From the NCBI RefSeq assembly GCF_036373705.1, contig NW_027102662.1, forward strand, positions 62,001 through 126,000: a stretch of 64,000 nt of DNA, written 5' to 3'. The notes under the pieces were generated by a model, which had not been told where the DNA came from, did not search any database, and saw nothing but the letters and a program-made list of their open reading frames with translations. Position numbers and translations under genes: made by a program. The stretch comes from Amia ocellicauda. Lineage: Eukaryota; Chordata; Actinopteri; Amiiformes; Amiidae. This document shows positions 53,336-64,000 of this stretch, piece by piece (position 1 is the first letter of the stretch; each line of letters opens with the position of its first letter).

Positions 53336-56300
53336 ATGTCCTGACTTGGTAAAAGAACTCACAAACTAAAGGATTATGAACAAGCTAGGGCCCCAAAAAG
53401 ACCTTCCCGAGAGAACATCCCCGGCCCTGTTGTGAACTCCTCTGATGTCCCAATGAACCTGGAACTATTACAAATGATAAATGATGTAAATAACCCCCAA
53501 ATACCACCGATAGAATGTGAATTAACAGACTTACCGGTGAACCCCGACCTGTTACAGATGGTCAATGATCTAAATAACCACCTCCCACCGGTAGCGCTTA
53601 TAGAGGCTCACCCCCTAGTTCACCCCGATTTGTTTGAAATGGTGGAGGCTTTGGAGGAGCTGCCCCGACCAAATTCTGCCCCTATTATAAATGATTTGAG
53701 ACAATTAGAACACAGGATGGCGGCAGAAGCAGCCATCACTATAGAGGAGGGTCTTGACATTAACCGGTTGGATATCTTTGAAGGACTTTTACAGGCTTTA
53801 AATGAGCCTCCTCAAAAAGGGGGTTTTGTAGATGTCAGCAGTGGGGGTGTTCGGAATGTGGAGGGTTCTGAGACTGATAAGGCTGTGGAGGACATGCTCT
53901 GTGAGAATGTAGGGGGTGAAGGCTTTGTTCAAAATGATGATGTGTCCAAGAGTACCAGTGATCCCGTGATTATAGATAGACCGGCCTATAACAATTTTTA
54001 AATGATTCAGCGTTTTAATTTTGCAGAACTTTTAAATTGTGACAATTATGCAGAAATATTTGTCAACATACACGAGGCCTTGCAAAAAATGCTTGAACAG
54101 GTTGCTGAAAGGGTCAGACCTCGAGATGTTGTACAGTTAGAACTCAGAGGGGATGATTTGTTTAGCAACCTATCTGTAATGCTGAGTGGAGATAATTTAG
54201 ATGTCTGGCTAAAATCGAAGCGTTATTGCAAAGTAACGCAGCCATCTTAGCTGATGAAAGTCTGTCTCTGGTAATGAATGTGGTTCGTAACCCTGAGGGT
54301 GGGGCGCTTAGAAGACTGTCGAAATGCTTGAAGAACGTCATAATTAGGACCAAGCTCAGGCAATTAGTGGTGAGTTCCAGTGGGGACAATAAGCTCTGTT
54401 TTGCTTACAGTTTAATAAAACTACTCACCCCCGACATGCCTGAACCCCAAGCTCTGCAAGAGGCTTTAATGCTTCATCAGAGGGCCGGCTTAAACTCTCA
54501 ACAGATGGTTGCCTTTTCAGACATCACCAAGTTTGAGGAGTTGTTGTCTTTAAAAATTGTTGTGTGGTACCGTTGTGAGGTAAAGGAAGTATTTGTGAAA
54601 TTTCAGACACATCCTGAAACCTATACACAGACACTGTTTCTCTTCCTAAGTGATAGTCATTACTTTGGAATAAAGAGTTTGACGGCTTTTTTGGGTTGTT
54701 CGTATGTTTGTCATTGGTGTTATAAGGCCTTCAATGATAAGCTTAAGCACCGCTGTGACGGTTACTGTAACGTCTGTTTCAATCCGCAATGTCATAAGGG
54801 TTTGGCCCCTACCATCCGATGTAAAGATTGCTTAAGGATTTGTCTCTCAGCGTTCTGTTTTTCCGAGCATAAGGTACAGAGGGCCGCTGCTGAGGGGGTT
54901 TAAAAACGGAGTTATTGTGATCAAACTAAATATTGCCCGCAGTGTTGCCTCCAGTACCGTTTTCATGAGGTTAAACCACACAAATATCTGGAGCCGAGAT
55001 GCAGGATCTGTAGTGCTGATTTAACCCCGGGGTCCGAACACCAGTGCTTTATTCAGCCGGTTAAAAAGGAGCCGCCGCACAACCGGTATGTCTTTTTTGA
55101 TTTTGAATGCCGGCAAGAAAACGGGGTCCACGTTGCTAATTATATACACTGCATTGACATGTTGGATCGTGAGTGGTCAGCTAGCGGTGAGAGTTGTGTC
55201 AGGGATTTCTTTACGCGGTATCGCGGTCCAAAATACCTCAATTACACATTTGTTGCCCACAATGCTAAGGGTTATGATTCTTACATTTTGATGAAGTATC
55301 TGGTGGAAAATGGGGTGACCCCAAAAATAATAGCTCAGGGTAGCAAGATCATGTGTTTCACCGACGAAGCTTTCAACTAACGTTACATAGACTCGTTAAA
55401 TTTCCTCCCCATGAAATTGAGCGCTTTGCCTAAGGCTCTGGGTTTTGAGGCTCAGAAGAAAGGTTGGTTCTGCCATTTTTTTAATACTAAGGACACTCAA
55501 AATTATCGAGGGTCCTACCCGCCCGCCTCTTATTATGGGGTTGATACTATGATGTCTCATGAGAGGGAGGAATTCTTTAAATGGTACAATACGGTTAAGG
55601 GAGGTGTTTTTGATTTCCGAGAAGAGATGGCCGCTTATTGTAAAAATGATGTGGTGATCCTTAAAGAAGCCTGTGTGCGTTTCCGCGCCGAGGTTATCAA
55701 CACATCGGGTCTCGACCCTTTGCAAAGTGTGACCATAGCGTCTCTCTGCATGAAAATGTATCGGTCCAATTTCTTGCAGAAAAACACTATAGCGGTCACC
55801 ACTTCTGACAACTATCGTGCTAGACAAAAGAACTTTTCGACTGTCTCCATACAGTGGCTGGAATACCTGAGTGCCCGGGATAACATCTTCATCAGACATG
55901 CTTTAAATCAAGGGGAAGTCAAAATGGGGCCTTACTACTTAGACGATTTTAGCGACGTGTCCGGGCGGCGTACCGCTTATGAGTTTGCAGGTTGTATTTA
56001 CCATGGCTGTCCTCAGTGCTTCGACCCAAACACCTTTAACCCCGTAACACAAAAACTCTGCGGTGATATGTACTATGATTTCCAGGAACGAATTGAAACT
56101 TTAAAAAACACCTATGGTTTGAACGTGCTGGTGATTTGGAAACACGAGTGGACGACCCTGAAGCAACAGGATGCGGGGGTACAACGGTTTATGGAAACCT
56201 TGGACTTTCCTGAACGTCTAGAGCCCCGGGATGTGTTATTTGGGGGTCGTACCAACGCCCTCTGTTTACATTATGAGGTAAAGGAGGGTGAGAGAGTAGA

Positions 56301-57564
56301 TTACTATGATTTCACCAGTCTGTACCCTTATGTCAACAAGACCAAAATGTACCCGGTGGGGCGTCCAACCATTGTTTATCGTGACTTTCTCGAAATCGGA
56401 CATTACTTTGGTTTGATCAAAGTCACCATGTACCCTCCTCGCGAGCTGTTCTTACCCGTGTTGCCTTACAGGTGTTCGGGAAAATTGATGTTCCCTCTGT
56501 GTAGAACGTGTGTGGAAACTGAAAATCAAACTACCTCTTGTCTGCACAGTGATGAAGAGAGAGCGCTGACGGGTGTCTAGTGTAACATTGAGCTTGACAA
56601 GGCGGTGGAGAAAGGTTACAGAGTCGGTAAGGTGCATGAGGTTTGGCATTTTTCTGAAAAATCTGATACTCTTTTTGCTGATTACATTATGACCCATCTG
56701 AAAGGGAAACAGGAGGCATCGGGCTATCCCTCATGGTGTGTTGACTCCGCGGCCAAAGAGCGATACGTTCAGCAATATTTTGAAAAGGAAGGGATCCGTC
56801 TAGAGCCGGGGAACATAACTGTAAACCCCGCCAAGAGACAAATGTCCAAACTGATTTTAAACAGTCTGTGGGGTAAGTTTGGGGAAAGAAATTACCGTCT
56901 AAACACAACCTTGATTAAAACCCCTGAACAGTTTATAGAATTTATGTTTTCCAAACAACATGCAGTATCACACTTTCAATTCTTAAATGACCACGTGGCA
57001 CAGGTCCAGTGGAGGGCCCCTAAAGATTTCCCCACCAAACAGGGGAACGTTAATGTTTTCATAGCGGTTTTTACCACGGCTTACGCCCGGCTTGAACTGT
57101 ACAACTTAATGGATCAGTTGCAGGAACGCACGCTCTATCATGATACTGACTCTGTAATCTTTGTCACCAGGCCAGGGGATTGGGTCCCTCCCCTCGGGGA
57201 CTACCTTGGGGAGTTAACGAGCGAACTAGATCCTCAGGACCACATAGTGGAGTTTGTTTCAGGGGGTCCTAAGACTTACGCATACAGAACGGCTGCGGGT
57301 AAGACCTGTATGAAAGTTAAGGGTTTCACTCTGAACCATTGTAACAACAAGCTCATTAACATCAAGTCTCTGACGACCCTGGTAGAAAGTTTTGTAACCA
57401 AGAAAGACGCGCCTCCTCGTGAGATTATTACAGCCGGAAATCAGATCTATCGCAATAAAAAGGGGTACACGTTGGAAAATAGATCACTAAACAAACGATT
57501 CAGGGTGGTGTACAATAAAAGAGTGTTGAAGACTGATTATACCACTCTGCCTTATGGATATTAG
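53336..57564 (+). pseudogene. DNA polymerase B, MAV-4 copy
   Basis: Exonuclease motif I FFDFE is intact, as are exo II, exo III and polymerase motifs A-C, but the frame is cut by the shared third-codon TGA, the shared N-terminal frameshift (about 54195-54225) and TAA at 55378-55380. Private stops lie at 53999-54001, 54901-54903 and 56578-56580, all single-base changes. Confidence 0.93.
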
Positions 57565-58225
57565 CGGTGGTTTTGATAACAGATTTCAACACCCTTTCTC
57601 CTGTATTATAGCCGGTCCCTCCAATTCGGGGAAGAGCTATCTTATAAAGAACATCATAGAAGATGTGGACGCAACCGTGTCCCAAGCTCTTGACAACATA
57701 GTGTGGTGTTACTCTTGCTGGCAACCTCTCTACGATGATTTGGCTTCGAAAAAAAATAATCTGAAATTTGTGCAAGGTCTCCCCGCCTCGTTGTGTGACG
57801 ATGACTTGTTCCCGCCCGGTCAAACTAATCTAGTGATCCTTGATGACCTGATGGAGCAGGCCGGTGACAACAGTGAAGTGGAAAAAGCTTTCACAAAGTG
57901 CACTCATCATAGGAATTTAAGTATTATTTATTTAGTTCAAAATCTATTTTTTCAAGGTAAAAAAAGCCGCACTATTAATTTAAATGCCAATTATATAATT
58001 CTTTTTAAAAACCCCAGAGATAAACTACAGGTCACCGTCTTGGCTCGTCAAATGTACCCTAACCAGACCAAGTTCTTTTTGGAGGCATTTGAGGATGCCA
58101 CCAAAAAACCCTACGGGTACTTGATTGCGGACTTAAAAGCACAAACCCCAGAAGACTTTCGCCTCAGAACAGGTTTGTGCCCGCCCGATTGGCCGGCAGT
58201 GTATGTGCTAAAGAAAAGGAAATAA
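57554..58225 (+). CDS. Packaging ATPase, MAV-4 (intact)
   Basis: 223 residues with both Walker motifs; Cys for Tyr in the TKYTHH segment and Phe for Leu at residue 11 are private changes. Confidence 0.93.
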   Translation: MDISGGFDNRFQHPFSCIIAGPSNSGKSYLIKNIIEDVDATVSQALDNIVWCYSCWQPLYDDLASKKNNLKFVQGLPASLCDDDLFPPGQTNLVILDDLMEQAGDNSEVEKAFTKCTHHRNLSIIYLVQNLFFQGKKSRTINLNANYIILFKNPRDKLQVTVLARQMYPNQTKFFLEAFEDATKKPYGYLIADLKAQTPEDFRLRTGLCPPDWPAVYVLKKRK

Positions 58226-58231
58226 ATAAGA

Positions 58232-58567
58232 ATGTCTGTTCGGATTAAAAGAAATCTGCCGCTTTTGCAAATGTTATTTGAGGGGAGCCCGCGCCATAGG
58301 AAAGCTGTGCTGGCAGGGGCCCCCTCGGATTTGATCGAGACCCTGTGTGAAATAGCTTTTAACATCTTACGTGGTAATATACCCCTAACCCCTTCTCAAC
58401 ATTCTAAACTCAAAAAACAAAAAGCGGTTATCAAGATCATCGCTAATAAGAAGTATTCTATTAAAAGAAAAAGAAAGAAGATTAATCAAACCGGGGGTTT
58501 TATAGGACCGCTGTTGAGCATAGCCGTGCCTTTCCTAACCAGTCTTCTAGCTTCCAGAGTGGGTTAA
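58232..58567 (+). CDS. Small basic protein (111 aa), MAV-4
   Basis: Open, full length; the predicted protein matches MAV-1 and MAV-3 as far as I can read. Confidence 0.75.
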   Translation: MSVRIKRNLPLLQMLFEGSPRHRKAVLAGAPSDLIETLCEIAFNILRGNIPLTPSQHSKLKKQKAVIKIIANKKYSIKRKRKKINQTGGFIGPLLSIAVPFLTSLLASRVG

Positions 58568-58569
58568 TA

Positions 58570-59314
58570 ATGGAATATGCTCAGAAAATGTTTTTGATCC
58601 CTCAGGAGCAGCTTGAGAAACTGAGAAAAAATGTTGTCGGGCCAGAGCCCATTAGACAAACGGCCGAAAACAACCTGGACTCTGAAATGAAAGCTATACA
58701 GGCCAGGGCCGATTTAAATCAGTATTCCAAAGCCCAGTTGTATACCAACACGTTACAGCGCTACCTCCGTCTGGTTAGACAGGGTGAAAAAGATCATAAC
58801 ATTTTAACTTTAACCATGGCCTATCAAGAAAATGGTTCTGGGGCTGATGCGGGGGGTACGGTTGATAAAGATGTTGCGGTGACCGAACCTGTTGAGAGTT
58901 CAGAGGGAGATGTTGTAACGGATGTTTTGAGAAACATGCCGGCCAGAAGCAAAAGACATGCACAATATATCCTGCACAAAATGGTTCAGAAACCGCGGGT
59001 AACTGCTTGGAATGAACAGGGTGAATTTGTTTTTAAAGGACAACTGATCAAAGGTTCACACATGTTTGATTTGTTGAAGAGTTTCACTAGCACTAATAAG
59101 GTACCCGATAGTCGCCGACCTGTAGGCTGGAATGCTTTCCTACAGGCGATGGCCTGTCTGAACATGCCCCAATCAACAGTTCCTAACCAGGAAACGCTAC
59201 AAAAAATCCGCCCCTTGTAAAGAGGTGGAGCCTGATCTGACTCCGATATCTCATTACTCTGACCGTGCTGAGCGACCATCCTCAGGATCTATCCATCGTT
59301 GGGAAGCTTATTAA
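58570..59314 (+). pseudogene. Conserved Polinton protein of unknown function, MAV-4 copy
   Basis: The longest version: 216 residues including the segment deleted in MAV-2 and the correct GSHMFDLLKS junction. It then frameshifts near 59212 (insertion in the cgcccctt tract) and stops at 59220, about 31 codons before the ancestral stop at 59312-59314. Confidence 0.7.
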
Positions 59315-59490
59315 TATCATGTTTTTATTTGTCTCCCATGTAAATAATGACCCGACAAACAATTTTTTTTTTTTTTTTTTTTTTCAAATGTTGTACATTT
59401 ATTTATACCATAACCCCTGCTTTGTATAAGAATTGTGTTGAATAAAAACAAAACTAATGATTCAAAGGCTGTTTTCATTATTTTTTCAAC

Positions 59491-60048
59491 TTAACACGCA
59501 TGACATCTTTTAAAATCCTCACAAGAACACCCCATCTGTATACATGGCTGGCTAGGGTCGTAAGTCATTGTGTTATAAGGGGGGGTCCACAGTGTACTGA
59601 CAAACTCTGCCACTTTTTTATCATTTTGGCCTAAATCCTCACTGTACAAGGCCATAATATCGGGGTATGACCTTCCTTTAGATCTATGATATAAGAAAAA
59701 CACACAGTGTTGACCACAAGTGAAGGTCTGAAGACTTTGTACTTGACGACCGCTGTAAATGGTTTCTTGACAGTTGTTGAGCAGAAAGTTATTTATCTTC
59801 CGAGGGAAAGGTCTGAAATCCGGGGGGTTTGCATAGGAATCAAAAAATTCACCACGGTGGTCCTCCCTTAGATAAATAGCCAGCCAATGTTCTCCGGGCA
59901 TATTTTTAGGGTGTGTGTTGATTATGTACATTGCAGGTAAATTCTTGATCTTAAATTTAGGCAGCTGATCGCAGGCGTAGACTCCTTGAAACAGTTTCCG
60001 TGAGCCGGCCAGGGCATTCATGATGTGGTTGAGCTCTCTGGTGTTCAT
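59491..60048 (-). CDS. Adenain-like protease, MAV-4
   Basis: 185 residues from the ATG at 60048, catalytic set intact. The upstream frame is open for 22 more codons but these overlap the capsid gene end, so the inner ATG is preferred. Confidence 0.93.
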   Translation of the reverse strand: MNTRELNHIMNALAGSRKLFQGVYACDQLPKFKIKNLPAMYIINTHPKNMPGEHWLAIYLREDHRGEFFDSYANPPDFRPFPRKINNFLLNNCQETIYSGRQVQSLQTFTCGQHCVFFLYHRSKGRSYPDIMALYSEDLGQNDKKVAEFVSTLWTPPYNTMTYDPSQPCIQMGCSCEDFKRCHAC

Positions 60049-60049
60049 T

Positions 60050-61636
60050 TTAATAATAATCATACAGAACGTTTCTCCTCTGATTCTCCTCAATAATGTT
60101 GTCAAACACAGCATTCACGACCATATTTACAGTGCGTGGTAGAGGCTGCTTGAAACGCATCACCAAACGCATATTGCACGTCTTCATCAGTGAAAAATGT
60201 TGTCCACACTCTTCGTCAGGGGTCAGGTTGAAACCGTACAGGGTGTAACCGCTGCAGTATTCCCGGCGATCGATCAGCAGAGTTTGATCCTTGAGATGGC
60301 GACCCGTAGCCAGTACTAGACTGTAATATTCACGAACCGCATTGCCGTTTTCAAAGTCAGGTTGAAAAGGTCTGGATGGAACCTGCACACCATCGACGTA
60401 CAACGCTATAAATTCCACGTTATAATGTTTAAAGTTAAAGGGGTTCTTGTTGTAAACCCCGGTAAATGCATCATTATCCACGAGACCTATAATAACCTGT
60501 TTTGGGAGCTGTCCTAGAAACAGATTTTCCTGGTTCATCACCCGTGTCCCTGCGGGGATACTGTGGACTTTCATATAGACTCTTTCGATCGGGTACTTGG
60601 CGTTTGCCGTCATTAACGCCTGCGTGTGTCCTAGTTTAACCGCCGGGGAGACGGACACTTTTTTCACAAACAGCGAGGCCGATAATATGGTCAGTTTATA
60701 TTTTTCAGTATCAGGGGTCATCAGACAAAAAGCACTTTTACTACGGATCATTTTAATTTTAATGTCTACCCTGTTGAGCATGAGTTTTTCTTGGAAAAAT
60801 ATGTCTGCATGGTTATGCCCCATTAGCTCAAAGGTCCTCCCTTCTGTTGAAGAGGCCGTTCTTTTTTGAAAACCCTTATTGAGTCCCTCTGGATTCTTGT
60901 CGTCCATAGCTTCCGTGATGTCTTTGAAGAAAAGGCCGGGGCTGAACTGTTTGCTCAGGGTCTCCTCACTATAATTAAGGATACACTCCATCATGGCTCT
61001 ATAGGGGTAAGTATTGCTGCTTTGACTAATGAGCCGATCTCCCAGGGTCACATCCACCTGTGAAAACATGGTGGCCACCGGGTAATTGATGACCCCAGCG
61101 TTGGCCGTCTTCTCGATTGCATCGCCATCCTCATCAGTCACTTTACAGTTTATTAAAATAAATGTGTTATTCAAATCAATATAATCCTCGCCATTGCCAG
61201 CTATAAAAAACTCCAGAGGGGCCGTGTCTGAAATTTCCACGATATGTTGGAGAATGAGAGATTCTTCGTTTTTTGTTAGCCACGGATCTTCGTCTCCCCC
61301 TGGTGGACACATGCTGTTTCTTCTTTTACCCCCCCTCCTCGCCATTACCATGAGACCCGAACCCTCCTGATGCTCATGGCTAGCTGCCCGGTTCATAACA
61401 TTGGTGAACACGTCACTAACAATATTTTTAGCCGCTGATTTCAAGTGGGGTCTGGCTATAGCAAAGCCTCTCCTAAGCAGGGGTACGGCCATTCTAAAGA
61501 GACCACGAAAGAGTCCTCCTAGACCGGCGCCATACATTGCGGGGGCTCCTACAATACCGGGCAAGCCGTTCCCGGCTTGCATCTTGTAATAATCCACATA
61601 GGCGCTAGGATCTACATAACCCCTCGAGGTAGCCAT
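60050..61636 (-). CDS. pVI-like protein fused to major capsid protein, MAV-4
   Basis: A single 528-residue frame. It starts as the pVI-like protein at the ATG 61636 (YYKMQAGNG, Gly-rich and hydrophobic segments), runs out of frame through what was the basic tail (MCPPGGDED region) and enters the capsid protein at ISDTAPLEFF near 61232, continuing to the normal capsid stop. The join is the same 210-bp deletion as in MAV-3, but here the frame holds. About 45 N-terminal capsid residues are lost, so assembly function is doubtful. Confidence 0.88.
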   Translation of the reverse strand: MATSRGYVDPSAYVDYYKMQAGNGLPGIVGAPAMYGAGLGGLFRGLFRMAVPLLRRGFAIARPHLKSAAKNIVSDVFTNVMNRAASHEHQEGSGLMVMARRGGKRRNSMCPPGGDEDPWLTKNEESLILQHIVEISDTAPLEFFIAGNGEDYIDLNNTFILINCKVTDEDGDAIEKTANAGVINYPVATMFSQVDVTLGDRLISQSSNTYPYRAMMECILNYSEETLSKQFSPGLFFKDITEAMDDKNPEGLNKGFQKRTASSTEGRTFELMGHNHADIFFQEKLMLNRVDIKIKMIRSKSAFCLMTPDTEKYKLTILSASLFVKKVSVSPAVKLGHTQALMTANAKYPIERVYMKVHSIPAGTRVMNQENLFLGQLPKQVIIGLVDNDAFTGVYNKNPFNFKHYNVEFIALYVDGVQVPSRPFQPDFENGNAVREYYSLVLATGRHLKDQTLLIDRREYCSGYTLYGFNLTPDEECGQHFSLMKTCNMRLVMRFKQPLPRTVNMVVNAVFDNIIEENQRRNVLYDYY

Positions 61637-61637
61637 T

Positions 61638-62408
61638 TTAATAATGTACACACTGTTTCAGGGGTCGAAAATGTAGTTTGACAATAACTTTACCGAAGCG
61701 GAAGGGTACGTTGATATTCTGATCCGATTTTACTTCGATCGTGATGTTGTCAAAGTGGGTCTTTGAGACTGGTACGTAGTGTGGCTTGTCATAAGTAATT
61801 GTGACCATGTCATTGCTTTTACCTTTAATAAGTACATTTCTCAAAAGGGGGACATAACTATCCCCGACCCTCTGGTGGGTTATGATATCCGTATACACAT
61901 AAAGAGTGTAAAAGCCGCCCCACCACTTCTGAGAACCTGCTCTCTGTGTCAGAATAGAACCCTAATATACGCCCCAGTTGGCCGCTGGTTTGAATGCTAA
62001 TACCTGGTTTTGACACCTTGTACACTCTGTTTTTAATAGGGTTGTAATATAGCTTGATGTTGGGGGTGCCTTCTGAGAACTGTTTATGCATCTCATCTAA
62101 TATTTTATCCACATTGTCATAATAACCTCCTCGTATCGTGAATATCCATTGATTTTAACATCATCAAAAATGGCGAAGGTGGCATCCTTATCTTGTAAAA
62201 CAGCCCAAGTGTAAGGATACTGTATTTCCGCCAACCCCACTTCCCACGACCCCCTTAGATCTATAGATTTTCCAAATTGTACCGTGTAACTGGATATTTC
62301 ATTTTTAGGGTATATATCGAGAGAGGCGTTACTGGGTAGAGTCACGTAGAAGCCTCCTGATTCCATCTTGAGTACCGAAAGTAATGCCCCCAACACACCC
62401 ACGGGCAT
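61638..62408 (-). pseudogene. Penton-like minor capsid protein, MAV-4 copy
   Basis: Same pair of lesions as MAV-3 (4-nt deletion near 62155, extra base in the C run near 61919); the middle is out of frame while both ends share one. Confidence 0.87.
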
Positions 62409-62412
62409 GTTG

Positions 62413-63494
62413 TTATAAGGATTGAATATCGCAAACCTGTTGTTCCGGGACCCAACTATTGAACTTTTCAGGCCATCCAAGCCATTTCACCAACACGTAT
62501 TTTTTCCGGTTCTGGGTTTTTTCAGCTAATATCTTTTCAACTCTGTATACACTGTCTTTACCCACAATCATTTTTTGTAACTCGGCTTCGTAAAACGTTC
62601 CTTCTATATCCTCCCCGTCATAGTCTTTTAACCGGTACACGGGGGGGTCTCTAGCCAACTGTTCGGTAACTGTAAAATATTCGTCAGAAAATGTTTGTTC
62701 ATAACCTTTGGCAAAAGTACTCCTTAGCTTTGAAACGCGAACCACATCACCGATGTTGAACTTATAAGTAGTTTTTCCCTTCTTAATAAATGGTCCGTAT
62801 AATTCTTTATAGACCTTAAAAGAATTACTTTGATCAACATCTATAGGCTTCATTTTAATACTGGTGTGATACCCTTGGTTGTAAGCATCGATAAAATCCT
62901 GAACTTTATCAAAATACTTGAACGTGTTGACCGCTGTAAAATATCTCCAGATTTTGGTCTTCATGGTGCGGTTAAACCTCTCCACTACCGATGCCTTAAG
63001 CTCATTACCGGTGGTGAAATGATGTATTTTGTGTCTCTTCAGTAGATTCTGAAATTCTCTGTTGAGAAACTCTTTTCCTTTATTAGTCTGCAGTTTTTTA
63101 GGACATCGACCCTGGGACAATATATCCTTGTCACCGCCCGACCTGTTTTATTATGTAGAATGCGAGCCCAGGCATATTTTGATAACACATCGATACACAT
63201 CAACATCAATTTGTGACCATTGTTATGTTTTGATAAATTTGACATATCGACTAGATCCATTTGTCATTGTGAGTCTATGTCAGTTGCATATACGCGGTTT
63301 CTTTTAAAGTTAATCCTGAGAGGTTTATGTAAGGTATAGGCGTCTTGTTCCCGTAACCATTCTGAAACAACCACATCATTAACCTTCACTCCGGCCTCAG
63401 CGAGTCCTCTTTGAAAACCCTTCTTACCCGCCAAACCCCCAATCTTGGCTGGGTTGTAGTATAGTTCCTGCATTTGGGGAGCTTGCCGAGTCAT
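62413..63494 (-). pseudogene. Integrase, MAV-4 copy
   Basis: Broken twice: TGA at 63264-63266 in place of the Trp codon just before the first catalytic Asp, and a 10-nt deletion near 63127 between the first and second Asp. The part with Asp141, Glu175 and the chromodomain (62413-63120) is open. Confidence 0.94.
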
Positions 63495-63666
63495 TCTGTC
63501 AAATAACCACACAGACCCACACTATGCGCAAAGTTTTTATACAAGGTTTTTTATTCAACTTCAGGAGAGCAGATACCCCTTTTTAGACATTTGAGAAAAG
63601 TATAACATACACAACAATTTTTTCTACGGTCCAGACAAAAAGAAATCAGATGATTGGTTACTTGAT

Positions 63667-64000
63667 CTATATCAACAAATATACCTGTTTCTTTATCTTG
63701 TAGGCACACACCTCAGTTACATATGTAAATAAAACAACAATATGACCTATTTTAAAAGTAAACAGAGGTGTATTAAACATGCTCAGCAAAAGGTCATACA
63801 GATGTTGATGAAATGGCCTAATATCATTCTTGGCCCCCTTGAGCGCTTCATCCCAGTGTTCGTACCCCCCGGTCTTTGTTACAGCAGCCATTCACTTTTC
63901 CAGGTTTGAAAGTTGATCCTCATCGATGGTTAAATCTGTAGAGAAAAGGCTCGCGTTGGCTACTTTTCTGTCAAGCACATGGTGTAATAGCGCTCTCAGG
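63667..64000 (-). pseudogene. Bcl-2-like gene, MAV-4 copy (partial, window edge)
   Basis: BH1-like end readable; the same TGA as MAV-2 (about 63892-63894) cuts the frame, and the start lies beyond the window. Confidence 0.5.

Larger units (their letters stand above)
50645..64000 (+). mobile_element. MAV-4: left-truncated Polinton, cut by window end
   Basis: Same left junction as MAV-1 and MAV-3. The window ends inside the Bcl-2-like gene, so the right end is not seen. The seven-exon gene is fully open here and the pVI-like and capsid genes are fused in one frame. Confidence 0.95.

Noticed and set aside
1-64000. CRISPR arrays, bacterial operons or ribosome binding sites
   Set aside because: None present. 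The repeats are host tRNA units and microsatellites, the gene signals are TATA boxes, introns and poly(A) signals, and the content is eukaryotic.

Overview
The window is vertebrate-type chromosomal DNA, probably from a fish. The organism is inferred from the style of the tRNA array and the mobile-element type, not proven. It holds an array of nuclear tRNA-Val genes in which four near-identical copies of one Polinton/Maverick (adintovirus-like) element sit head to tail, all in the same orientation. I call them MAV-1 (839-16405), MAV-2 (18151-34164), MAV-3 (36150-49025) and MAV-4 (50645 to the window end). Between them lie host repeat segments (1-838, 16406-18150, 34165-36149, 49026-50644) with seven tRNA-Val genes or relics (five CAC, two AAC), trinucleotide microsatellites and diverged internal duplications.

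MAV-2 is the only copy with both ends. It has 185-bp terminal inverted repeats starting AG and ending CT, and a 6-bp target duplication CTTATG on both sides. The uninterrupted target is visible in neighbouring repeat units. MAV-1, MAV-3 and MAV-4 share one identical left truncation, so element and host flank were amplified together rather than inserted four times.

Element layout, left to right. On the + strand: a seven-exon spliced gene of unknown function; protein-primed DNA polymerase B; packaging ATPase; a small basic protein with a hydrophobic tail; and a second conserved Polinton protein. Converging on the - strand: adenain-like cysteine protease, major capsid protein, pVI-like minor protein, penton-like minor capsid protein, and retrovirus-like integrase with a chromodomain. 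Beyond a shared poly(A)/TATA junction, still on the - strand: a possible Bcl-2-like protein, a 282-residue protein with a Cys/His cluster, and a 236-residue protein, then the right inverted repeat. Together these are a replication module, a virion morphogenesis module, an integration gene and a likely early/host-interaction region.

The elements are fossils. Every assessable copy shares lesions in polymerase (third codon TGA and a frameshift in all four; an internal TAA in the three copies that keep that region) and in the penton-like gene (extra G), so the ancestor was already defective when the locus amplified. Private lesions were added later, and shared markers group the copies differently along their length, indicating gene conversion or unequal exchange. 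The protease and small basic gene are open in all four copies, the 282-residue gene in all three copies where it is visible, and the seven-exon gene is fully open in MAV-4.
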